Below are positions 1-7,136 of a DNA stretch of 26,963 nt, piece by piece. Source of the stretch: Angelakisella sp. (lineage in GTDB: Bacteria; Bacillota; Clostridia; Oscillospirales; Ruminococcaceae); the NCBI GenBank assembly GCA_022794295.1, contig JAAWEO010000008.1, forward strand, positions 1 through 26,963. Reading direction: 5' to 3'. The notes under the pieces are model-generated. The model made no database searches. It saw only the letters and a list, made by a program, of their open reading frames with translations, and was not told where the DNA came from. Positions within the stretch are counted from its first letter, which is position 1. Each line of letters begins with the position of its first letter. The position numbers were made by a program, and so were the translations under genes.

Positions 1-118
1 GACCAGGCGCTGTCCGCCCTGGACCCGGACCGGACTGTGTCCGGTGACAGAAAGGCTACCCGGTACTGGGCGTTGGGCTTCGGGTATGGTGCTGCGCCGT
101 AAAATTTTATACCAGCCC
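1..118. other. Upstream flank of infC operon; possible 3' end of a preceding gene
   Basis: The + strand frame starting at base 1 is open for 33 codons and stops with TAA at 100-102, just before the infC promoter. It could be the C-terminus of an upstream gene, but it is too short to recognise and a second frame is also open, so coding is not established. A 6-bp inverted repeat (CCGGAC 25-30, GTCCGG 39-44) lies inside. The AT-rich run at 101-110 is placed like an UP element for the promoter that follows. Confidence 0.3.
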
Positions 119-147
119 TTGACATGGGGCGTAAAACCTGTTATAAT
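119..147 (+). promoter_or_regulatory. Consensus sigma-A promoter of infC-rpmI-rplT
   Basis: TTGACA at 119-124 and TATAAT at 142-147 are separated by exactly 17 nt, a perfect match to the housekeeping promoter. An AT-rich AAAATTTTAT at 101-110 lies where an UP element would be. Transcription is predicted to start near 154, giving a leader of about 175 nt before infC. Confidence 0.93.
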
Positions 148-153
148 GACCCA

Positions 154-329
154 CGAAAACAAAGCAGAACTGTGACCCGTTCTCACCTGCCCGCAAACAG
201 CGCGGTATGGTCAATATGCTTCTCCCTCCGGTCCTCCTGTTCGGGAACCGGTATGAGCTGTTGTGTTGTGCGCGGACGGATCAGTAGTTGTCCGCGCTTT
301 GTTATACCAAAAATTGGAGGTGCTTTGCA
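154..329 (+). promoter_or_regulatory. infC 5' leader, probable L20-type attenuator
   Basis: This is an untranslated leader between the promoter and infC. It ends in a terminator-like hairpin (270-297). A second copy of GCGCGG at 200-205 could pair with the same CCGCGC at 292-297 and so compete with the terminator. A separate small stem CCGGT (228-232)/ACCGG (247-251) lies between. In Bacillus subtilis this operon is controlled by ribosomal protein L20 through leader attenuation. The same logic is inferred here from position and structure, not from a match to a covariance model. Confidence 0.65.
270..302 (+). terminator. Attenuator terminator in the infC leader
   Basis: A perfect 8-bp stem, GCGCGGAC (270-277) with GTCCGCGC (290-297), has a 12-nt loop and is followed by TTTGTT. 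It lies upstream of the infC ribosome site, so it would cut transcription before the operon unless an alternative fold forms. Confidence 0.7.
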
Positions 330-848
330 ATCGCAACCAAAGAGCTTCAGATCAATGAGGAGATCCGGGACAAGGAAATACGCCTGATCGGTGAGAACGG
401 CGAACAGCTGGGGATCGTTCTGACCCGCAATGCCATGGAAATGGCTGCGGAGAAAAACCTGGACCTTGTAAAGATCGCTCCTCAGGCAGCCCCTCCCGTC
501 TGCCGTATTATGGACTACGGCAAATATCGCTTCGAGCAGTCCAAGCGCGAGAAAGAGGCCCGGAAAAACCAAAAGGTCACCGAGATCAAGGAGATCCGCC
601 TCTCCCTCAACATCGATACCCACGACTTTGAAACCAAGGTGGGCCATGCCAGACGCTTCCTCACCGGCGGGGACAAGGTCAAGGTCTCTATCCGTTTCCG
701 GGGCCGTGAAATGGCCCACTCCAACCTGGGGCTGGATATTATGAAGCGGTTCGCCGAGGCCTGCTCCGAGTTTGGCAGTGTGGAAAAGGTCCCCAAGCTG
801 GAGGGCCGCAGCATGATCATGTTCTTGAACGCAAAGCCTGCAAAGTAA
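330..848 (+). CDS. infC: Translation initiation factor IF-3 (AUC start)
   Basis: IF-3 binds the 30S subunit, blocks premature 50S joining and checks the start codon and initiator tRNA. The 172-residue product has the usual N-domain opening (QINEEIR at 7-13), the linker region rich in Lys/Glu (KREKEARKNQK) and the C-domain (DKVKVSIRFRGRE). No ATG or GTG start sits near the conserved N-terminus. The ribosome site GGAGG at 316-320 is 9 nt before ATC at 330-332, which I take as the start. A TTG at 288 is in frame, but it lies inside the attenuator stem and would add 14 unlikely residues. Non-canonical AUU-type starts on infC are known to allow IF-3 autoregulation. It is the first gene of the infC-rpmI-rplT operon. 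Confidence 0.95.
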   Translation: MATKELQINEEIRDKEIRLIGENGEQLGIVLTRNAMEMAAEKNLDLVKIAPQAAPPVCRIMDYGKYRFEQSKREKEARKNQKVTEIKEIRLSLNIDTHDFETKVGHARRFLTGGDKVKVSIRFRGREMAHSNLGLDIMKRFAEACSEFGSVEKVPKLEGRSMIMFLNAKPAK

Positions 849-870
849 ACCAACTAGGAGGAAAAGAAAA

Positions 871-1074
871 ATGCCTAAGCTGAAAACTCATTCCGGCGCG
901 AAGAAACGCTTCAAGCTCACCAAAACTGGTAAGGTAAAACGGGCCAAGGCCTATAAGAGCCACCTGGCCAACGGCCACGGCAAAACCCCCAAGCGCAAGA
1001 GAGGCCTCCGTCAGGCGACCTACGCCGACAAGACCAACCTGGCCGCCCTCAAGCTGCTGATGCCCTATAACTGA
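871..1074 (+). CDS. rpmI: 50S ribosomal protein bL35
   Basis: This is a small, very basic large-subunit protein of 67 residues, near the usual 64-66. It opens with the family signature PKLKTHSGAKKRFK and ends in a short helix (LAALKLLMPYN). The ribosome site AGGAGG lies about 9 nt before the ATG. It sits 22 nt after infC and 54 nt before rplT, the conserved IF3-L35-L20 order in most bacteria. Its last codons form one arm of a hairpin that spans the stop codon. Confidence 0.97.
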   Translation: MPKLKTHSGAKKRFKLTKTGKVKRAKAYKSHLANGHGKTPKRKRGLRQATYADKTNLAALKLLMPYN

Positions 1075-1091
1075 TTTTTTGCCGGCAGCTT
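1051..1091 (+). promoter_or_regulatory. Hairpin across the rpmI stop and rpmI-rplT spacer
   Basis: Bases 1051-1059 (the last Leu codons of rpmI) can pair with 1083-1091 in the spacer: nine pairs including one G-U. The 23-nt loop holds the rpmI stop codon and a run of T. TTCTTT follows the 3' arm. It could affect stability or L20 feedback within the operon; this role is inference. Confidence 0.4.
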
Positions 1092-1128
1092 TTCTTTGAA
1101 TGAAGCAACAAGATGGAGGTAAATAACA

Positions 1129-1482
1129 ATGGCTCGTGTAAAAAGAGCAATGATGACCCGGAAAAGAAGGAAAAAAGTGCTGAAGCTGGCCAAGGGATAT
1201 TTTGGCTCCAAGAGCACCCACTTTAAAATGGCCAAGCAGGCGGTTAAGAAGTCCGGCAACTACGCCTTTGCCGGCCGCAAGCAGAAAAAGCGTGATTTCC
1301 GCCGCCTGTGGATCACCCGTATTTCTGCCGCCGCCAAGATGAACGGTATGAATTATTCCCAGTTCATGAACGGCCTGAAGAAGTCCGGCATTGCCCTCAA
1401 CCGCAAGATGCTTTCCGAGCTGGCCATCAACGACGCCCCCGCCTTCACCGCCCTGGTGGAGAAGGCGAAGGCCGCCCTCTAA
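1129..1482 (+). CDS. rplT: 50S ribosomal protein bL20
   Basis: This rRNA-binding assembly protein of the large subunit has 117 residues, the normal length. It has the basic N-terminal tail (MARVKRAMMTRKRRKK), the GYFGSKS turn and the globular C-domain (RRLWITRISAA, NYSQFMNGLKKSGI, LNRKMLSELA). GGAGG lies 9 nt before the ATG. L20 represses its own operon in both E. coli and B. subtilis, by different RNA structures. The leader attenuator at 270-302 is a likely target here. A terminator directly follows the gene. Confidence 0.97.
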   Translation: MARVKRAMMTRKRRKKVLKLAKGYFGSKSTHFKMAKQAVKKSGNYAFAGRKQKKRDFRRLWITRISAAAKMNGMNYSQFMNGLKKSGIALNRKMLSELAINDAPAFTALVEKAKAAL

Positions 1483-1492
1483 GCCAATTAAA

Positions 1493-1525
1493 ACGCCCGT
1501 GTCGGCTGTGATGCGGGCGTGTTTT
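1493..1525 (+). terminator. Rho-independent terminator after rplT
   Basis: ACGCCCG (1493-1499) pairs with CGGGCGT (1514-1520) around a 14-nt loop and is followed by GTTTT. It closes the infC-rpmI-rplT unit. Some read-through is likely because the next gene shows no clear promoter of its own. Confidence 0.72.
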
Positions 1526-1546
1526 CATGCTGAAGGAGAAGGTGCT

Positions 1547-2320
1547 ATGGTGACCTCCCGGGAAAATCCAATGGTAAAGCTCTGCCGCCGCCTTCGCTCC
1601 GGGGCCAAGGCCCGCCGGGAGGAGGGGCTCTTTTTGGCAGAGGGGGTCCGCCTTTGCCGGGAGGCCCTTTCATGGGGACCGGAGGTTCGGGCCGTTTTGG
1701 CGACCAAGGAGGCCCTGGACCAGAACCCCTGGCTCCGGGAGGCGGGGGAGGTGACCCTGGTCTCCCCAGGGGTGGCGGAAGCCATCTCTGACACCAGGAC
1801 CCCCCAGGGGGTGTTCTGCCTTTGCGCCCTTCCGGAGGAACGAAAACCGGAGCTTTCCCCCAATGGCCGGTATCTCCTTCTGGACCGCCTCCAGGACCCT
1901 GGCAATCTGGGGACCATCATCCGGGGGGCGGAGGCCTTTGGCATCACCGCTGTAATTTTGGGGCCTGGCTGCCCCGACCTCTTTTCCCCCAAGCTCCTTC
2001 GGAGCACAATGGGGAGCGTATTCCGGCAGCCGGTTTTTCTCAGCAGCGATCTGCCGGAGACCATTCGGGAGCTGCAAAAGCTGGAGCTGCCGGTTTACGC
2101 TGCCCTTCTGGAGCCCGGAGCCCGCACCGTTCAGGAATTGCCCCGGGCCGGTGGCCTTGGGGTGATCGTCGGGAACGAAGGGAACGGGGTCTCGAAAGAG
2201 GCAGCGGCTGCCGCTGACGGGGGAGTGTATATCCCCATGGCCCCGGCCATTGAATCCCTCAACGCGGCGGCGGCAGCTACCATCATCATGTGGGAGATGT
2301 CCGGCAGGAACCGGAAGTAA
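1547..2320 (+). CDS. TrmH/SpoU-family RNA 2'-O-methyltransferase (RlmB/YsgA-like)
   Basis: This 257-residue protein is predicted to methylate a ribose 2'-OH in rRNA or tRNA using S-adenosylmethionine. The N-terminal substrate-binding domain (FLAEGVRLCREAL) precedes a knotted SPOUT domain. The three SpoU motifs are visible: motif 1 DPGNLGTIIR at 117-126, motif 2 VGNEGNG at 208-214 and motif 3 ESLNAAAA from 236. The start at 1547 follows AAGGAGAAGG. An in-frame ATG at 1511 lies inside the rplT terminator and is less likely. The target base cannot be read from sequence. B. subtilis ysgA, a homologue of this type, also sits close to translation genes. Confidence 0.88.
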   Translation: MVTSRENPMVKLCRRLRSGAKARREEGLFLAEGVRLCREALSWGPEVRAVLATKEALDQNPWLREAGEVTLVSPGVAEAISDTRTPQGVFCLCALPEERKPELSPNGRYLLLDRLQDPGNLGTIIRGAEAFGITAVILGPGCPDLFSPKLLRSTMGSVFRQPVFLSSDLPETIRELQKLELPVYAALLEPGARTVQELPRAGGLGVIVGNEGNGVSKEAAAAADGGVYIPMAPAIESLNAAAAATIIMWEMSGRNRK

Positions 2321-2336
2321 CGAAAGGGGGAGGGGA

Positions 2337-3527
2337 ATGGAGGACCGGATCGCATGGATCCGTTTTCAGCAGATTTTCGGTTACGGCACTGTCCGGGCCG
2401 GAAAGATCCTGGACCGCCTTGGGCACCCCTCGGCCCTTTTTGCCGAAACCGAGGCCAGGCTGGGCCAGCTGGGCTTCACCCAGGTGGAGCTGGAGCGGTT
2501 CCGCACCACCGGCAGCGAGGAGGAAGCCAGAAAGATCCTGGACCGCTGCTACAAAAAAGACTGCAGGCTCCTTACCCCCGACGACCCGGACTATCCCCAG
2601 CGCCTTCGGGAGATCTACAGCTTTCCGGCAGTCCTTTACCTTCGGGGAAGTCTCTCTGGCCTGGATGACTGCCTGGCGATCGGTATGGTGGGTACCAGGG
2701 TCTGTACCGACTATGGCCGCCGGGCGGCCCGGACCCTGGCAGGGGAGCTGGCGGAAAAAGGGGTGGTTATTGTCAGCGGTATGGCCCGGGGGATTGATAC
2801 CGTCAGCCATACCGCGGCCCTCAGGGCAGGGGGCAGGACCATTGCCGTGCTGGGCTGCGGGATCGATATTGTCTATCCTCCGGAAAATCTCCAGCTGGAA
2901 GAAACCATTCTTCAATACGGCGGGGCGGTGGTCACCGAATATCCTCCGGGGACCCAGCCCCTTCCAAGACATTTTCCCGTTCGCAACCGTATTATCTCCG
3001 GCCTCAGCAACGGTGTCGTTGTGGTGGAGGGGACCCGGCACAGCGGTTCTCTGATCACGGCGGGCCATGCTTTTGCCCAAAATCGAGATGTTTTTGCAGT
3101 CCCCGGGAATATCTTTTCCCCTGCCTCCCAGGGCCCAAACTACCTCCTGCGCCAAAATGCCAAGGCGGTGGACGGTGTGGAAAGCATCCTGGAGGAATAC
3201 CAGTTCCTGATCCAGTGGGAAACACCGGAGGAACCGATCCAGAAATCTTTGTTTGAAGAATTGGAAAAAAAGGGTTATAATGAAGAACAGCGGCCCTTGG
3301 AAAAAACCAGCGCAAAGCGAAAACCGGCACAGCAGGAGGTTCTTCCGGCTTACCTTACAGAGGTCCAGCAGAAGATCTACGCCGTTTTGACCTCCGGGGA
3401 GGTGTTCACCGCCGACCATATTGCGGCGAGAAGCGGTTTGCCTTTGCCAGGGGTGCTGGCGGCCCTGACCCAAATGGAGATCTTCGGGATCGTGAAGATC
3501 CACCCGGGGAGACGCTTTTCCTTGTAA
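2337..3527 (+). CDS. dprA: DNA-processing protein DprA (Smf)
   Basis: DprA binds incoming single-stranded DNA during transformation and loads RecA. The protein has 396 residues. A helical N-terminal region (about 1-100) precedes the Rossmann-like DNA-binding core, with GMVGTR at 116-121, SGMARGID at 147-154, the FPVRNRII segment around 213-220 and HSGSLITAGHA near 237-247. A poorly conserved Lys/Glu-rich linker (about 300-335) leads to a C-terminal winged helix. The start is ATG at 2337 with GGGGGAGGGG just upstream. No other competence genes occur in the window. DprA is widely kept in bacteria not known to be transformable, so competence is not proved. A promoter-like pair lies in the linker. 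Confidence 0.94.
   Translation: MEDRIAWIRFQQIFGYGTVRAGKILDRLGHPSALFAETEARLGQLGFTQVELERFRTTGSEEEARKILDRCYKKDCRLLTPDDPDYPQRLREIYSFPAVLYLRGSLSGLDDCLAIGMVGTRVCTDYGRRAARTLAGELAEKGVVIVSGMARGIDTVSHTAALRAGGRTIAVLGCGIDIVYPPENLQLEETILQYGGAVVTEYPPGTQPLPRHFPVRNRIISGLSNGVVVVEGTRHSGSLITAGHAFAQNRDVFAVPGNIFSPASQGPNYLLRQNAKAVDGVESILEEYQFLIQWETPEEPIQKSLFEELEKKGYNEEQRPLEKTSAKRKPAQQEVLPAYLTEVQQKIYAVLTSGEVFTADHIAARSGLPLPGVLAALTQMEIFGIVKIHPGRRFSL
3253..3281 (+). promoter_or_regulatory. Promoter-like pair inside dprA, candidate topA promoter
   Basis: TTGAAG at 3253-3258 and TATAAT at 3276-3281 are spaced by exactly 17 nt in an unusually AT-rich patch that encodes the variable linker of DprA. A start near 3288 would give topA a leader of about 335 nt containing the inverted repeat at 3529-3593. 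The -35 matches only 4 of 6 positions. Confidence 0.42.
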
Positions 3528-3528
3528 C

Positions 3529-3593
3529 AAACCTGTACTCACAGCGGGGAAATGCCCCATAAACGGGAGTTTCAACGCTGTGAACACAGGTTT
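3529..3593. repeat. Symmetric inverted repeat between dprA and topA
   Basis: AAACCTGT (3529-3536) pairs with ACAGGTTT (3586-3593), and TCACAGCG (3539-3546) pairs with CGCTGTGA (3576-3583). The two 8-bp stems are separated by a 2x2 internal loop, AC facing AC. Inside are two further small hairpins: GGG/CCC around 3547-3557 and AAAC (3561-3564)/GTTT (3569-3572). The whole could fold as a three-way junction in RNA or extrude as a cruciform in DNA. No T-tract follows, so it is not an ordinary terminator. It nearly fills the spacer. Confidence 0.8.
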
Positions 3594-3623
3594 ATCAATA
3601 ATATTTAGGTGGTAATCAGAGAA

Positions 3624-5741
3624 ATGTCAAAGCTGGTCATTGTAGAGTCGCCCGCCAAGGCGGCAACGATTCAGAAGTATTTGGGCTCCGGTTATGAGGT
3701 CGTGGCCTCTATGGGCCATGTCCGGGATCTGCCCAAAAGCAAGCTGGGGGTGGATGTGGACCACGATTTTGCCCCGGTTTACGAAAATATCAAGGGCAAG
3801 GAGGACCTGATCAAAAAGCTGAAGGCTGCCGCCAAAAAGAGCGACACCATTCTGCTGGCAACCGACCCGGACCGGGAAGGGGAGGCGATCTCCTGGCATC
3901 TGGCAGAGCTCCTCGGGGTGGATGTCACCAAGGACAACCGCATTATTTTTACCGAGATCACCAAAAACGGAGTAAAGAACGGCATTGAGCACCCCCGTAA
4001 GATCGATATGCAGCTGGTGGATGCCCAACAGGCCCGGCGGGTCCTGGACCGCATTGTGGGCTACAAGATCAGCCCCTTTTTGTGGAGGAAGGTCCGCAAG
4101 GGTCTTTCCGCCGGCCGGGTCCAGTCGGTAGCGGTGCGGATGGTGGTGGACCGGGAGGAGGAGATCGCTGCCTTTAAGCCGGAGGAATACTGGTCCATCG
4201 ACGCCATGGTAGGAAAGCAGGAAAGCAAGAAACGGACCGACAAAAAGCCCTTCCCGGCCAAATATCACGGTGCAGATGGCAAAAAGACTGCGATCAAAAC
4301 CGAGGAACAGGCAAAAGCCATTATGGAGGAGCTTCGTACCGCCTCCTTTGTGGTTTCCGGCATTAAGAAGGGGGTACGCCGGCGTTCCCCCGCGCCGCCC
4401 TTTATCACCTCCACCCTCCAGCAGGATGCCTCCCGCCGCCTGAGCTTCCAGGCCAAGCGCACCATGAAGGTGGCCCAGGAGCTTTACGAAGGGGTGGAGA
4501 TCGACGGTCTGGGCGCGGTGGGTCTGATCACCTATATGAGAACCGACTCCCTGCGCATCGCTGATGAAGCGCTGGCCGAGGCGGAAAAATTTATCCGTCA
4601 GACCTTTGGGGATAACTACGCCCTGCCCAAGCCCCGGACCTTTAAAACCAAGAAAAATGCCCAGGATGCCCACGAGGCCATTCGCCCCACCATGATCGAG
4701 CTTACCCCGGCCAAGGTAAAGGCGAGCCTTACTTCTGACCAGTATAAGCTGTATAAGCTGATCTGGGAGCGGTTTATCGCCACCCAAATGGCAAACGCCC
4801 TTTTAGACACCGTTTCTGTTGATATTGCAGCCGGGCGCCACTGCTTTAAAGCCTCCGGATTCTCTGTAAAGTTCGACGGCTTTACGGCTTTGTATGTGGA
4901 ATCCAGCGACACCGACGAAGAAAGTGGGACCCGCCTGCCTCCCTTGGAGGAGGGGGAGACCCTGATCGTGGCGGAGCTGGCTCCCAACCAGCATTTTACC
5001 CAGCCCCCGCCGCGGTTTACCGAGGCCTCCCTGATCAAGGAGCTGGAAGAAAACGGCATCGGGCGCCCCAGCACCTACGCCTCCACCCTCAGCACCATCC
5101 AGCAGAGAGGGTATGTGGAACGGGAACAAAAGGCCTTAAAGCCCACTGCTCTGGGGGAAGTGACCACCAAGCTGATGAAGGAGCAGTTCAAAAAAATCGT
5201 GGACCTGGACTTTACCGCCGGAATGGAGCAGCGTCTGGACGAGGTGGAGGACGGGAGCATCAAGTGGGAAGGGGTTATCTCCAACTTCTACCAGGATTTT
5301 TCTGCCACCCTAAAGGAGGCGGAAAAGAATATGGAGGGCACCCGGATGAAGGTGCCTGACGAGGAAACAGACGTGGTCTGCGAGCTCTGCGGCCGGAAGA
5401 TGGTCATCAAGCATGGCCGGTTCGGGAAATTCCTGGCCTGTCCCGGCTTTCCCGAATGCCGGAACGCCAAAAAGCTGGTCCAGGAAACCCCCGGAAGCTG
5501 CCCCGTCTGCGGCAAAAAGGTAGTGACCAAAAAAACGAAAAAGGGGCGCACCTTCTACGGCTGTTCCGGGTACCCTGACTGCACTTTTATGACCTGGGAT
5601 GTTCCCCTGGAGGAGACCTGCCCCAAATGCGGAAGCACCCTGTTCCGGACCACCGGCAAGATGAAGCGGATCCACTGCCTGAAGGAAGGCTGTAGCTTTG
5701 AAAAGGCCACCGGGGACCAGAAGGGGAGCGGCGATGAGTGA
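3624..5741 (+). CDS. topA: DNA topoisomerase I (type IA)
   Basis: TopA relaxes negative supercoils by passing one strand through a transient 5'-phosphotyrosine break. The protein has 705 residues, close to the B. subtilis length. The TOPRIM domain has Glu8 (VESPAKA) and the metal-binding DPDRE at 81-85. The active-site Tyr is at 304 in TYMRTDS. Three C-terminal zinc ribbons (about 586-690) each carry paired Cys motifs (CELC, CPVC, CPKC). The start is ATG at 3624, with AGGTGG 11 nt upstream. A GTG at 3609 is in frame but lies in that ribosome site. The stop overlaps trmFO by 8 nt, so translation is probably coupled. The inverted repeat just upstream may govern expression. Confidence 0.97.
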   Translation: MSKLVIVESPAKAATIQKYLGSGYEVVASMGHVRDLPKSKLGVDVDHDFAPVYENIKGKEDLIKKLKAAAKKSDTILLATDPDREGEAISWHLAELLGVDVTKDNRIIFTEITKNGVKNGIEHPRKIDMQLVDAQQARRVLDRIVGYKISPFLWRKVRKGLSAGRVQSVAVRMVVDREEEIAAFKPEEYWSIDAMVGKQESKKRTDKKPFPAKYHGADGKKTAIKTEEQAKAIMEELRTASFVVSGIKKGVRRRSPAPPFITSTLQQDASRRLSFQAKRTMKVAQELYEGVEIDGLGAVGLITYMRTDSLRIADEALAEAEKFIRQTFGDNYALPKPRTFKTKKNAQDAHEAIRPTMIELTPAKVKASLTSDQYKLYKLIWERFIATQMANALLDTVSVDIAAGRHCFKASGFSVKFDGFTALYVESSDTDEESGTRLPPLEEGETLIVAELAPNQHFTQPPPRFTEASLIKELEENGIGRPSTYASTLSTIQQRGYVEREQKALKPTALGEVTTKLMKEQFKKIVDLDFTAGMEQRLDEVEDGSIKWEGVISNFYQDFSATLKEAEKNMEGTRMKVPDEETDVVCELCGRKMVIKHGRFGKFLACPGFPECRNAKKLVQETPGSCPVCGKKVVTKKTKKGRTFYGCSGYPDCTFMTWDVPLEETCPKCGSTLFRTTGKMKRIHCLKEGCSFEKATGDQKGSGDE

Positions 5742-7050
5742 GGCGGCAGTCATCGGCGGAGGTTTGGCCGGGTGTGAGGCCGCCTGGGCCCTGGCCAATG
5801 CCGGGCACCAGGTGACCCTGTACGAGATGAAGCCGGAAAAATATTCTCCCGCCCATAAAAACCCCGGCCTGGCGGAGCTGGTCTGCTCCAATTCCTTCAA
5901 ATCCACCCGCCCCATTTCGGCGGCGGGGCTCCTGAAGGAGGAGATGACCCTGCTGGGGTCCCTGGTGCTGGAGGCTGCAAGGGAATCGGCGGTTTCCGCC
6001 GGCGGTGCCTTGGCGGTGGACCGGGACCTGTTTTCTGCTGCGGTGACCAGACGGATCCTGTCCCACCCCAGGATCAAAACGGTGATGGGGCAGGAGATTA
6101 CCCGGATCCCCGAAAGGAATGCCGTAATTGCCACCGGCCCGCTCACCTCTCCGGCTATGTCTGATGCGGTGGGGGAGCTGTGCGGAGAGAAATATCTGAG
6201 CTTTTATGATGCTTCCGCCCCCATCGTGGCCTTTGACTCTGTCGATCCCCAAAAGACCTTTTTCGCCACCCGGTATGGCCGGGGGGAAGCGGATTATATC
6301 AACTGCCCCTTTTCCCAGCCGGAGTACGACGCCTTTTACGATGCCCTGGTGAGCGCCCGATCTGTGGAGCTGGCCCCCTTTGAACGGGAGTACTTTAAGG
6401 TTTATGAGGGCTGTATGCCCATTGAAGTCATGGCCAGGCGGGGAAGGGATACCCTTCGTTTCGGGCCGATGCGGCCGGTGGGGATCAAGGTCCCCTGGAC
6501 CGGCCACCGCCCCTGGGCCAACATCCAGCTGCGCAAGGACAATGCAGACGGAAGCCTTTACAATATTGTGGGCTTCCAGACCAACCTGCTTTTTGGGGAG
6601 CAGGAGCGGGTGTTCCGGATGATCCCGGGGCTTGAGAACGCCCAGTTTTTCCGCTTTGGGGTGATGCACCGGAACACCTTCATGGATTCTCCACGGCTGT
6701 TGGACCGCTGCTTCCGGCTGCGGAAGGGCTGCGGCCTCTACTTTGCCGGACAGCTTACCGGGGTGGAGGGCTATATGGAATCCGCCGCCAGCGGTATCGC
6801 CGCAGGAAGAAATCTGGCGGCGGAGCTTTCTGGCCGGGAGCCCAGGCCTTTCCCCAGGGATACGATGCTGGGGGCACTTTCCCACTATGTCAGCGACCCC
6901 ACCGTCACCGACTTCCAGCCCATGGGCAGCAACATGGGGATCCTGCCGCCCCTGGAGCAGCACGAGAGGAACAAGGAGCTGCGGTACACAAAGATGGCAC
7001 AGCGGGCAGTTGCCTCACTGCGGCGGTATTTGGAGGAGGAAACAGCATGA
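5734..7050 (+). CDS. trmFO: tRNA m5U54 methyltransferase, folate/FAD-dependent (TrmFO)
   Basis: TrmFO makes 5-methyluridine at position 54 in the tRNA T-loop, using methylenetetrahydrofolate and reduced FAD. The 438-residue protein starts with the dinucleotide-binding motif GGGLAGCEAA (8-17). The catalytic cysteines expected from B. subtilis TrmFO are present: Cys51 in ELVCSNSFKS and Cys227 in YEGCMPIE. The tail has the FQPMGSNMGILPPL block. It overlaps topA by 8 nt and the 7047 ATG by 4 nt. The topA-trmFO pairing is common in Firmicutes. Using folate rather than S-adenosylmethionine is typical of Gram-positive bacteria. Confidence 0.96.
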   Translation: MSEAAVIGGGLAGCEAAWALANAGHQVTLYEMKPEKYSPAHKNPGLAELVCSNSFKSTRPISAAGLLKEEMTLLGSLVLEAARESAVSAGGALAVDRDLFSAAVTRRILSHPRIKTVMGQEITRIPERNAVIATGPLTSPAMSDAVGELCGEKYLSFYDASAPIVAFDSVDPQKTFFATRYGRGEADYINCPFSQPEYDAFYDALVSARSVELAPFEREYFKVYEGCMPIEVMARRGRDTLRFGPMRPVGIKVPWTGHRPWANIQLRKDNADGSLYNIVGFQTNLLFGEQERVFRMIPGLENAQFFRFGVMHRNTFMDSPRLLDRCFRLRKGCGLYFAGQLTGVEGYMESAASGIAAGRNLAAELSGREPRPFPRDTMLGALSHYVSDPTVTDFQPMGSNMGILPPLEQHERNKELRYTKMAQRAVASLRRYLEEETA

Positions 7051-7063
7051 GCTTTATCAACAC

Positions 7064-7098
7064 CTTTGAGGACAAAGATCTGCCCGACAAGATCTTTG
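7064..7098 (+). promoter_or_regulatory. Competing hairpins between the two plsX start sites
   Basis: CAAAGATCT (7073-7081) pairs perfectly with AGATCTTTG (7090-7098) over an 8-nt loop, a 9-bp stem. CTTTG (7064-7068) can instead pair with CAAAG (7073-7077), so the two folds exclude each other. The region lies between ATG 7047 and ATG 7137, both with strong ribosome sites. A translational switch is possible but inferred. Confidence 0.5.
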
Positions 7099-7136
7099 AG
7101 CAGGTCTTTCCGGGCTTTCATGGAGGAGGGAAAGGC

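Noticed and set aside
167..182. GAAC...GTTC pair in the infC leader resembling a LexA box
   Set aside because: The spacing is 8 nt, while the Gram-positive LexA/DinR box needs 4; position downstream of the promoter in a leader RNA also fits a small stem better.
1391..1546. Upstream extension of the SpoU methyltransferase frame into rplT
   Set aside because: It overlaps rplT and the terminator and encodes Pro/Arg-rich filler; ATG 1547 has a good ribosome site.
2286..3587. Long reverse-strand open frame over dprA
   Set aside because: Shadow of the DprA frame, with no family features; it also runs through the inverted repeat.
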